From the NCBI RefSeq assembly GCF_031143425.1, contig NC_090444.1, positions 1,310,137,324 to 1,310,201,323 of the forward strand: a DNA stretch of 64,000 bases. The letters run 5' to 3'. Below, piece by piece: positions 20,113 to 30,983 of this stretch. The first letter of the stretch is position 1; every line of letters starts with the position of its first letter. The notes under the pieces are model-generated. The model saw only the letters and a program-made list of their open reading frames with translations, had not been told where the DNA came from and did not search any database. This DNA comes from Pleurodeles waltl (Eukaryota; Chordata; Amphibia; Caudata; Salamandridae). A program made the translations under genes and the position numbers.

Positions 20113-22870
20113 TGGTATAGGGGCTTGCTTGAAATGCCGCCAAATGTTTTCTCAGGTTTATGTACCTCTCATGGCGCACAGGTGCCTCCCAAGGCTCGTC
20201 AGCCGTGGCTCAAGGGAGCCGTCCAAAGACAAAATTACAAAGAAAGGGAGCACACTGCCTACACTCCAGCAACAAAGTCCAACCCCAATGCATCATGGTA
20301 AATGCAGTCGAATTCGTAGTCCATTCCGAAAGTAATAAAGTCTTTCACCTCTGTAGGCGCAGCAAGTGCTGTTTATCCCTGTACACGTGTTTCTGGGTTT
20401 AGCCCATCATCAGCAGGGAGCAGCATGGTATAGGGGCTTGCTTGAAATGCCGCCAAATGTTTTCTCAGGTTTATGTACCTCTCATGGCGCACAGGTGCCT
20501 CCCAAGGCTCGTCAGCCGTGGCTCAAGGGAGCCGTCCAAAGACAAAATTACAAAGAAAGGGAGCACACTGCCTACACTCCAGCAACAAAGTCCAACCCCA
20601 ATGCATCATGGTAAATGCAGTCGAATTCGTAGTCCATTCCGAAAGTAATAAAGTCTTTCACCTCTGTAGGCGCAGCAAGTGCTGTTTATCCCTGTACACG
20701 TGTTTCTGGGTTTAGCCCATCATCAGCAGGGAGCAGCATGGTATAGGGGCTTGCTTGCAATGCCGCCAAATGTTTTCTCAGGTTTATGTACCTCTCATGG
20801 CGCACAGGTGCCTCCCAAGGCTCGTCAGCCGTGGCTCAAGGGAGCCGTCCAAAGACAAAATTACAAAGAAAGGGAGCACACTGCCTACACTCCAGCAACA
20901 AAGTCCAACCCCAATGCATCATGGTAAATGCAGTCGAATTCGTAGTCCATTCCGAAAGTAATAAAGTCTTTCACCTCTGTAGGCGCAGCAAGTGCTGTTT
21001 ATCCCTGTACACGTGTTTCTGGGTTTAGCCCATCATCAGCAGGGAGCAGCATGGTATAGGGGCTTGCTTGAAATGCCGCCAAATGTTTTCTCAGGTTTAT
21101 GTACCTCTCATGGCGCACAGGTGCCTCCCAAGGCTCGTCAGCCGTGGCTCAAGGGAGCCGTCCAAAGACAAAATTACAAAGAAAGGGAGCACACTGCCTA
21201 CACTCCAGCAACAAAGTCCAACCCCAATGCATCATGGTAAATGCAGTCGAATTCGTAGTCCATTCCGAAAGTAATAAAGTCTTTCACCTCTGTAGGCGCA
21301 GCAAGTGCTGTTTATCCCTGTACACGTGTTTCTGGGTTTAGCCCATCATCAGCAGGGAGCAGCATGGTATAGGGGCTTGCTTGAAATGCCGCCAAATGTT
21401 TTCTCAGGTTTATGTACCTCTCATGGCGCACAGGTGCCTCCCAAGGCTCGTCAGCCGTGGCTCAAGGGAGCCGTCCAAAGACAAAATTACAAAGAAAGGG
21501 AGCACACTGCCTACACTCCAGCAACAAAGTCCAACCCCAATGCATCATGGTAAATGCAGTCGAATTCGTAGTCCATTCCGAAAGTAATAAAGTCTTTCAC
21601 CTCTGTAGGCGCAGCAAGTGCTGTTTATCCCTGTACACGTGTTTCTGGGTTTAGCCCATCATCAGCAGGGAGCAGCATGGTATAGGGGCTTGCTTGAAAT
21701 GCCGCCAAATGTTTTCTCAGGTTTATGTACCTCTCATGGCGCACAGGTGCCTCCCAAGGCTCGTCAGCCGTGGCTCAAGGGAGCCGTCCAAAGACAAAAT
21801 TACAAAGAAAGGGAGCACACTGCCTACACTCCAGCAACAAAGTCCAACCCCAATGCATCATGGTAAATGCAGTCGAATTCGTAGTCCATTCCGAAAGTAA
21901 TAAAGTCTTTCACCTCTGTAGGCACAGCAAGTGCTGTTTATCCCTGTACACGTGTTTCTGGGTTTAGCCCATCATCAGCAGGGAGCAGCATGGTATAGGG
22001 GCTTGCTTGAAATGCCGCCAAATGTTTTCTCAGGTTTATGTACCTCTCATGGCGCACAGGTGCCTCCCAAGGCTCGTCAGCCGTGGCTCAAGGGAGCCGT
22101 CCAAAGACAAAATTACAAAGAAAGGGAGCACACTGCCTACACTCCAGCAACAAAGTCCAACCCCAATGCATCATGGTAAATGCAGTCGAATTCGTAGTCC
22201 ATTCCGAAAGTAATAAAGTCTTTCACCTCTGTAGGCGCAGCAAGTGCTGTTTATCCCTGTACACGTGTTTCTGGGTTTAGCCCATCATCAGCAGGGAGCA
22301 GCATGGTATAGGGGCTTGCTTGAAATGCCGCCAAATGTTTTCTCAGGTTTATGTACCTCTCATGGCGCACAGGTGCCTCCCAAGGCTCGTCAGCCGTGGC
22401 TCAAGGGAGCCGTCCAAAGACAAAATTACAAAGAAAGGGAGCACACTGCCTACACTCCAGCAACAAAGTCCAACCCCAATGCATCATGGTAAATGCAGTC
22501 GAATTCGTAGTCCATTCCGAAAGTAATAAAGTCTTTCACCTCTGTAGGCGCAGCAAGTGCTGTTTATCCCTGTACACGTGTTTCTGGGTTTAGCCCATCA
22601 TCAGCAGGGAGCAGCATGGTATAGGGGCTTGCTTGAAATGCCGCCAAATGTTTTCTCAGGTTTATGTACCTCTCATGGCGCACAGGTGCCTCCCAAGGCT
22701 CGTCAGCCGTGGCTCAAGGGAGCCGTCCAAAGACAAAATTACAAAGAAAGGGAGCACACTGCCTACACTCCAGCAACAAAGTCCAACCCCAATGCATCAT
22801 GGTAAATGCAGTCGAATTCGTAGTCCATTCCGAAAGTAATAAAGTCTTTCACCTCTGTAGGCGCAGCAAG

Positions 22871-22929
22871 TGCTGTTTATCCCTGTACACGTGTTTCTGG
22901 GTTTAGCCCATTATCAGCAGGGAGCAGCA
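22871..22929 (-). ncRNA. hammerhead copy with a core mutation (G8 to A)
   Basis: The tenth hammerhead of satellite A has C to T at 22912, which turns the core CTGATGA into CTGATAA. G8 pairs with C3 and takes part in catalysis, so this copy is expected to be inactive. I saw no core change in the other copies of this array. Confidence 0.75.
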
Positions 22930-25900
22930 TGGTATAGGGGCTTGCTTGAAATGCCGCCAAATGTTTTCTCAGGTTTATGTACCTCTCATGGCGCACAGGT
23001 GCCTCCCAAGGCTCGTCAGCCGTGGCTCAAGGGAGCCGTCCAAAGACAAAATTACAAAGAAAGGGAGCACACTGCCTACACTCCAGCAACAAAGTCCAAC
23101 CCCAATGCATCATGGTAAATGCAGTCGAATTCGTAGTCCATTCCGAAAGTAATAAAGTCTTTCACCTCTGTAGGCGCAGCAAGTGCTGTTTATCCCTGTA
23201 CACGTGTTTCTGGGTTTAGCCCATCATCAGCAGGGAGCAGCATGGTATAGGGGCTTGCTTGAAATGCCGCCAAATGTTTTCTCAGGTTTATGTACCTCTC
23301 ATGGCGCACAGGTGCCTCCCAAGGCTCGTCAGCCGTGGCTCAAGGGAGCCGTCCAAAGACAAAATTACAAAGAAAGGGAGCACACTGCCTACACTCCAGC
23401 AACAAAGTCCAACCCCAATGCATCATGGTAAATGCAGTCGAATTCGTAGTCCATTCCGAAAGTAATAAAGTCTTTCACCTCTGTAGGCGCAGCAAGTGCT
23501 GTTTATCCCTGTACACGTGTTTCTGGGTTTAGCCCATCATCAGCAGGGAGCAGCATGGTATAGGGGCTTGCTTGAAATGCCGCCAAATGTTTTCTCAGGT
23601 TTATGTACCTCTCATGGCGCACAGGTGCCTCCCAAGGCTCGTCAGCCGTGGCTCAAGGGAGCCGTCCAAAGACAAAATTACAAAGAAAGGGAGCACACTG
23701 CCTACACTCCAGCAACAAAGTCCAACCCCAATGCATCATGGTAAATGCAGTCGAATTCGTAGTCCATTCCGAAAGTAATAAAGTCTTTCACCTCTGTAGG
23801 CGCAGCAAGTGCTGTTTATCCCTGTACACGTGTTTCTGGGTTTAGCCCATCATCAGCAGGGAGCAGCATGGTATAGGGGCTTGCTTGAAATGCCGCCAAA
23901 TGTTTTCTCAGGTTTATGTACCTCTCATGGCGCACAGGTGCCTCCCAAGGCTCGTCAGCCGTGGCTCAAGGGAGCCGTCCAAAGACAAAATTACAAAGAA
24001 AGGGAGCACACTGCCTACACTCCAGCAACAAAGTCCAACCCCAATGCATCATGGTAAATGCAGTCGAATTCGTAGTCCATTCCGAAAGTAATAAAGTCTT
24101 TCACCTCTGTAGGCGCAGCAAGTGCTGTTTATCCCTGTACACGTGTTTCTGGGTTTAGCCCATCATCAGCAGGGAGCAGCATGGTATAGGGGCTTGCTTG
24201 AAATGCCGCCAAATGTTTTCTCAGGTTTATGTACCTCTCATGGCGCACAGGTGCCTCCCAAGGCTCGTCAGCCGTGGCTCAAGGGAGCCGTCCAAAGACA
24301 AAATTACAAAGAAAGGGAGCACACTGCCTACACTCCAGCAACAAAGTCCAACCCCAATGCATCATGGTAAATGCAGTCGAATTCGTAGTCCATTCCGAAA
24401 GTAATAAAGTCTTTCACCTCTGTAGGCGCAGCAAGTGCTGTTTATCCCTGTACACGTGTTTCTGGGTTTAGCCCATCATCAGCAGGGAGCAGCATGGTAT
24501 AGGGGCTTGCTTGAAATGCCGCCAAATGTTTTCTCAGGTTTATGTACCTCTCATGGCGCACAGGTGCCTCCCAAGGCTCGTCAGCCGTGGCTCAAGGGAG
24601 CCGTCCAAAGACAAAATTACAAAGAAAGGGAGCACACTGCCTACACTCCAGCAACAAAGTCCAACCCCAATGCATCATGGTAAATGCAGTCGAATTCGTA
24701 GTCCATTCCGAAAGTAATAAAGTCTTTCACCTCTGTAGGCGCAGCAAGTGCTGTTTATCCCTGTACACGTGTTTCTGGGTTTAGCCCATCATCAGCAGGG
24801 AGCAGCATGGTATAGGGGCTTGCTTGAAATGCCGCCAAATGTTTTCTCAGGTTTATGTACCTCTCATGGCGCACAGGTGCCTCCCAAGGCTCGTCAGCCG
24901 TGGCTCAAGGGAGCCGTCCAAAGACAAAATTACAAAGAAAGGGAGCACACTGCCTACACTCCAGCAACAAAGTCCAACCCCAATGCATCATGGTAAATGC
25001 AGTCGAATTCGTAGTCCATTCCGAAAGTAATAAAGTCTTTCACCTCTGTAGGCGCAGCAAGTGCTGTTTATCCCTGTACACGTGTTTCTGGGTTTAGCCC
25101 ATCATCAGCAGGGAGCAGCATGGTATAGGGGCTTGCTTGAAATGCCGCCAAATGTTTTCTCAGGTTTATGTACCTCTCATGGCGCACAGGTGCCTCCCAA
25201 GGCTCGTCAGCCGTGGCTCAAGGGAGCCGTCCAAAGACAAAATTACAAAGAAAGGGAGCACACTGCCTACACTCCAGCAACAAAGTCCAACCCCAATGCA
25301 TCATGGTAAATGCAGTCGAATTCGTAGTCCATTCCGAAAGTAATAAAGTCTTTCACCTCTGTAGGCGCAGCAAGTGCTGTTTATCCCTGTACACGTGTTT
25401 CTGGGTTTAGCCCATCATCAGCAGGGAGCAGCATGGTATAGGGGCTTGCTTGAAATGCCGCCAAATGTTTTCTCAGGTTTATGTACCTCTCATGGCGCAC
25501 AGGTGCCTCCCAAGGCTCGTCAGCCGTGGCTCAAGGGAGCCGTCCAAAGACAAAATTACAAAGAAAGGGAGCACACTGCCTACACTCCAGCAACAAAGTC
25601 CAACCCCAATGCATCATGGTAAATGCAGTCGAATTCGTAGTCCATTCCGAAAGTAATAAAGTCTTTCACCTCTGTAGGCGCAGCAAGTGCTGTTTATCCC
25701 TGTACACGTGTTTCTGGGTTTAGCCCATCATCAGCAGGGAGCAGCATGGTATAGGGGCTTGCTTGAAATGCCGCCAAATGTTTTCTCAGGTTTATGTACC
25801 TCTCATGGCGCACAGGTGCCTCCCAAGGCTCGTCAGCCGTGGCTCAAGGGAGCCGTCCAAAGACAAAATTACAAAGAAAGGGAGCACACTGCCTACACTC

Positions 25901-28900
25901 CAGCAACAAAGTCCAACCCCAATGCATCATGGTAAATGCAGTCGAATTCGTAGTCCATTCCGAAAGTAATAAAGTCTTTCACCTCTGTAGGCGCAGCAAG
26001 TGCTGTTTATCCCTGTACACGTGTTTCTGGGTTTAGCCCATCATCAGCAGGGAGCAGCATGGTATAGGGGCTTGCTTGAAATGCCGCCAAATGTTTTCTC
26101 AGGTTTATGTACCTCTCATGGCGCACAGGTGCCTCCCAAGGCTCGTCAGCCGTGGCTCAAGGGAGCCGTCCAAAGACAAAATTACAAAGAAAGGGAGCAC
26201 ACTGCCTACACTCCAGCAACAAAGTCCAACCCCAATGCATCATGGTAAATGCAGTCGAATTCGTAGTCCATTCCGAAAGTAATAAAGTCTTTCACCTCTG
26301 TAGGCGCAGCAAGTGCTGTTTATCCCTGTACACGTGTTTCTGGGTTTAGCCCATCATCAGCAGGGAGCAGCATGGTATAGGGGCTTGCTTGAAATGCCGC
26401 CAAATGTTTTCTCAGGTTTATGTACCTCTCATGGCGCACAGGTGCCTCCCAAGGCTCGTCAGCCGTGGCTCAAGGGAGCCGTCCAAAGACAAAATTACAA
26501 AGAAAGGGAGCACACTGCCTACACTCCAGCAACAAAGTCCAACCCCAATGCATCATGGTAAATGCAGTCGAATTCGTAGTCCATTCCGAAAGTAATAAAG
26601 TCTTTCACCTCTGTAGGCGCAGCAAGTGCTGTTTATCCCTGTACACGTGTTTCTGGGTTTAGCCCATCATCAGCAGGGAGCAGCATGGTATAGGGGCTTG
26701 CTTGAAATGCCGCCAAATGTTTTCTCAGGTTTATGTACCTCTCATGGCGCACAGGTGCCTCCCAAGGCTCGTCAGCCGTGGCTCAAGGGAGCCGTCCAAA
26801 GACAAAATTACAAAGAAAGGGAGCACACTGCCTACACTCCAGCAACAAAGTCCAACCCCAATGCATCATGGTAAATGCAGTCGAATTCGTAGTCCATTCC
26901 GAAAGTAATAAAGTCTTTCACCTCTGTAGGCGCAGCAAGTGCTGTTTATCCCTGTACACGTGTTTCTGGGTTTAGCCCATCATCAGCAGGGAGCAGCATG
27001 GTATAGGGGCTTGCTTGAAATGCCGCCAAATGTTTTCTCAGGTTTATGTACCTCTCATGGCGCACAGGTGCCTCCCAAGGCTCGTCAGCCGTGGCTCAAG
27101 GGAGCCGTCCAAAGACAAAATTACAAAGAAAGGGAGCACACTGCCTACACTCCAGCAACAAAGTCCAACCCCAATGCATCATGGTAAATGCAGTCGAATT
27201 CGTAGTCCATTCCGAAAGTAATAAAGTCTTTCACCTCTGTAGGCGCAGCAAGTGCTGTTTATCCCTGTACACGTGTTTCTGGGTTTAGCCCATCATCAGC
27301 AGGGAGCAGCATGGTATAGGGGCTTGCTTGAAATGCCGCCAAATGTTTTCTCAGGTTTATGTACCTCTCATGGCGCACAGGTGCCTCCCAAGGCTCGTCA
27401 GCCGTGGCTCAAGGGAGCCGTCCAAAGACAAAATTACAAAGAAAGGGAGCACACTGCCTACACTCCAGCAACAAAGTCCAACCCCAATGCATCATGGTAA
27501 ATGCAGTCGAATTCGTAGTCCATTCCGAAAGTAATAAAGTCTTTCACCTCTGTAGGCGCAGCAAGTGCTGTTTATCCCTGTACACGTGTTTCTGGGTTTA
27601 GCCCATCATCAGCAGGGAGCAGCATGGTATAGGGGCTTGCTTGAAATGCCGCCAAATGTTTTCTCAGGTTTATGTACCTCTCATGGCGCACAGGTGCCTC
27701 CCAAGGCTCATCAGCCGTGGCTCAAGGGAGCCGTCCAAAGACAAAATTACAAAGAAAGGGAGCACACTGCCTACACTCCAGCAACAAAGTCCAACCCCAA
27801 TGCATCATGGTAAATGCAGTCGAATTCGTAGTCCATTCCGAAAGTAATAAAGTCTTTCACCTCTGTAGGCGCAGCAAGTGCTGTTTATCCCTGTACACGT
27901 GTTTCTGGGTTTAGCCCATCATCAGCAGGGAGCAGCATGGTATAGGGGCTTGCTTGAAATGCCGCCAAATGTTTTCTCAGGTTTATGTACCTCTCATGGC
28001 GCACAGGTGCCTCCCAAGGCTCGTCAGCCGTGGCTCAAGGGAGCCGTCCAAAGACAAAATTACAAAGAAAGGGAGCACACTGCCTACACTCCAGCAACAA
28101 AGTCCAACCCCAATGCATCATGGTAAATGCAGTCAAATTCGTAGTCCATTCCGAAAGTAATAAAGTCTTTCACCTCTGTAGGCGCAGCAAGTGCTATTTA
28201 TCCCTGTACACGTGTTTCTGGGTTTAGCCCATCATCAGCAGGGAGCAGCATGGTATAGGGGCTTGCTTGAAATGCCGCCAAATGTTTTCTCAGGTTTATG
28301 TACCTCTCATGGCGCACAGGTGCCTCCCAAGGCTCGTCAGCCGTGGCTCAAGGGAGCCGTCCAAAGACAAAATTACAAAGAAAGGGAGCACACTGCCTAC
28401 ACTCCAGCAACAAAGTCCAACCCCAATGCATCATGGTAAATGCAGTCGAATTCGTAGTCCATTTCGAAAGTAATAAAGTCTTTCACCTCTGTAGGCGCAG
28501 CAAGTGCTGTTTATCCCTGTACACGTGTTTCTGGGTTTAGCCCATCATCAGCAGGGAGCAGCATGGTATAGGGGCTTGCTTGAAATGCCGCCAAATGTTT
28601 TCTCAGGTTTATGTACCTCTCATGGCGCACAGGTGCCTCCCAAGGCTCGTCAGCCGTGGCTCAAGGGAGCCGTCCAAAGACAAAATTACAAAGAAAGGGA
28701 GCACACTGCCTACACTCCAGCAACAAAGTCCAACCCCAATGCATCATGGTAAATGCAGTCGAATTCGTAGTCCATTCCGAAAGTAATAAAGTCTTTCACC
28801 TCTGTAGGCGCAGCAAGTGCTGTTTATCCCTGTACACGTGTTTCTGGGTTTAGCCCATCATCAGCAGGGAGCAGCATGGTATAGGGGCTTGCTTGAAATG

Positions 28901-30614
28901 CCGCCAAATGTTTTCTCAGGTTTATGTACCTCTCATGGCGCACAGGTGCCTCCCAAGGCTCGTCAGCCGTGGCTCAAGGGAGCCGTCCAAAGACAAAATT
29001 ACAAAGAAAGGGAGCACACTGCCTACACTCCAGCAACAAAGTCCAACCCCAATGCATCAAGGTAAATGCAGTCGAATTCGTAGTCCATTCCGAAAGTAAT
29101 AAAGTCTTTCACCTCTGTAGGCGCAGCAAGTGCTGTTTATCCCTGTACATGTGTTTCTGGGTTTAGCCCATCATCAGCAGGGAGCAGCATGGTATAGGGG
29201 CTTGCTTGAAATGCCGCCAAATGTTTTCTCAGGTTTATGTACCTCTCATGGCGCACAGGTGCCTCCCAAGGCTCGTCAGCCGTGGCTCAAGGGAGCCGTC
29301 CAAAGACAAAATTACAAAGAAAGGGAGCACACTGCCTACACTCCAGCAACAAAGTCCAACCCCAATGCATCATGGTAAATGCAATCGAATTCGTAGTCCA
29401 TTCCGAAAGTAATAAAGTCTTTCACCTCTGTAGGCGCAGCAAGTGCTGTTTATCCCTGTACACGTGTTTCTGGGTTTAGCCCATCATCAGCAGGGAGCAG
29501 CATGGTATAGGGGCTTGCTTGAAATGCCGCCAAATGTTTTCTCAGGTTTATGTACCTCTCATGGCGCACAGGTGCCTCCCAAGGCTCGTCAGCCGTGGCT
29601 CAAGGGAGCCGTCCAAAGACAAAATTACAAAGAAAGGGAGCACACTGCCTACACTCCAGCAACAAAGTCCAACCCCAATGCATCATGGTAAATGCAGTCG
29701 AATTCGTAGTCCATTCCGAAAGTAATAAAGTCTTTCACCTCTGTAGGCGCAGCAAGTGCTGTTTATCCCTGTACACGTGTTTCTGGGTTTAGCCCATCAT
29801 CAGCAGGGAGCAGCATGGTATAGGGGCTTGCTTGAAATGCCGCCAAATGTTTTCTCAGGTTTATGTACCTCTCATGGCGCACAGGTGCCTCCCAAGGCTC
29901 GTCAGCCGTGGCTCAAGGGAGCCGTCCAAAGACAAAATTACAAAGAAAGGGAGCACACTGCCTACACTCCAGCAACAAAGTCCAACCCCAATGCATCATG
30001 GTAAATGCAGTCGAATTCGTAGTCCATTCCGAAAGTAATAAAGTCTTTCACCTCTGTAGGCGCAGCAAGTGCTGTTTATCCCTGTACACGTGTTTCTGGG
30101 TTTAGCCCATCATCAGCAGGGAGCAGCATGGTATAGGGGCTTGCTTGAAATGCCGCCAAATGTTTTCTCAGGTTTATGTACCTCTCATGGCGCACAGGTG
30201 CCTCCCAAGGCTCGTCAGCCGTGGCTCAAGGGAGCCGTCCAAAGACAAAATTACAAAGAAAGGGAGCACACTGCCTACACTCCAGCAACAAAGTCCAACC
30301 CCAATGCATCATGGTAAATGCAGTCGAATTCGTAGTCCATTCCGAAAGTAATAAAGTCTTTCACCTCTGTAGGCGCAGCAAGTGCTGTTTATCCCTGTAC
30401 ACGTGTTTCTGGGTTTAGCCCATCATCAGCAGGGAGCAGCATGGTATAGGGGCTTGCTTGAAATGCCGCCAAATGTTTTCTCAGGTTTATGTACCTCTCA
30501 TGGCGCACAGGTGCCTCCCAAGGCTCGTCAGCCGTGGCTCAAGGGAGCCGTCCAAAGACAAAATTACAAAGAAAGGGAGCACACTGCCTACACTCCAGCA
30601 ACGAAGTCCAACCC

Positions 30615-30667
30615 CAATGCATCATGGTAAATGCAGTCGAATTCGTAGTCCATACCATGATGCCTTG
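30615..30667. promoter_or_regulatory. divergent Staf/SPH-like pair at the junction of the two satellites
   Basis: CAATGCATCATGGTAA at 30615-30630 belongs to satellite A and ATACCATGATGCCTTG at 30652-30667 to satellite B. They face opposite ways with 21 bp between them. The orientation switches here, so if the motifs drive snRNA-type transcription this is a back-to-back divergent promoter. Confidence 0.45.
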
Positions 30668-30844
30668 GGGTCACAAATGCTGGAATGGAAGACAGGGTGC
30701 TCCCCATTTTGACTGTTGTAATTAAGGCTCCCGTGAGCCTCTGAGCTGACGAGCTCGGGTGAAGCACCTGTGCGCCTTCTTGAGTGGTACTTAAACCTGT
30801 GAATACTTTCAAGGCGGCATTTCAAGCAACCCCGCCAGCTACAC

Positions 30845-30900
30845 GTTGCTCTTCGCTGATGACGGCCAAATAGCCAGAAACACGTGTCCGAAGATACAGC
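30845..30900 (+). ncRNA. hammerhead ribozyme in satellite B (first of ~14, every 316 bp)
   Basis: GTTG, ct, CTTCG (stem I), CTGATGA (30856-30862), stem II GGC-CAAATA-GCC (30864-30875), GAAA (30877-30880), CACGTG, TC (predicted cleavage after C at 30888, a GUC site), CGAAG, ata, CAGC. Stem I is CTTCG/CGAAG plus GTTG/CAGC with one G-U. All stem arms differ from satellite A yet still pair, which is covariation supporting the fold. A weak point is C30863/A30876, a mismatch at 10.1/11.1 that may lower activity. Copies recur at +316n to about 34953. Confidence 0.75.
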
Positions 30901-30967
30901 ACTCGCCGCACCAACTTATGGTGAAAAACATTCAAAACTCTATTCAAATTTGTGCTAATGACTGCAT

Positions 30968-30983
30968 TTACCATGATGCCTTG
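30968..30983 (+). promoter_or_regulatory. Staf/SPH-like motif in satellite B (one per unit)
   Basis: TTACCATGATGCCTTG matches the Staf/SPH consensus at about 13 of 16 positions. An octamer-like GTGCTAAT (one or two mismatches to ATGCAAAT-type sites) lies at about 30952-30959. About 140 bp downstream is ttaaacctgtgaatac, conserved with satellite A at the same relative place and a weak PSE candidate. The next hammerhead begins about 60 bp after that, which fits snRNA promoter spacing. Suggestive only. Confidence 0.4.

Larger units (their letters stand above)
19917..30651 (-). repeat. satellite A: ~34 tandem copies of a 313-bp ribozyme repeat
   Basis: The period is exactly 313 bp over 10.7 kb. 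Copies are nearly identical; I could find only about 11 single-base variants. Each copy contains a complete hammerhead ribozyme sequence on the minus strand and a Staf/SPH-like motif. Short frames that recur every 313 bp in three phases are chance frames. Unit size and the hammerhead recall newt satellite 2 (~330 bp, transcribed, self-cleaving); that relation is inference. The 316-bp satellite to the right is a diverged homologue in inverted orientation: both share gcttgaaatgccgcc, ggcgcacaggtgc and catcatggtaaatgcagtc. Confidence 0.95.

Noticed and set aside
20053..30725. Families of 68-84-residue open frames recurring every 313 bp
   Set aside because: They overlap in three phases within a tandem non-coding satellite, have no domain, and their period is not a multiple of three, so they cannot form one protein. 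The unit is explained better by a ribozyme RNA.
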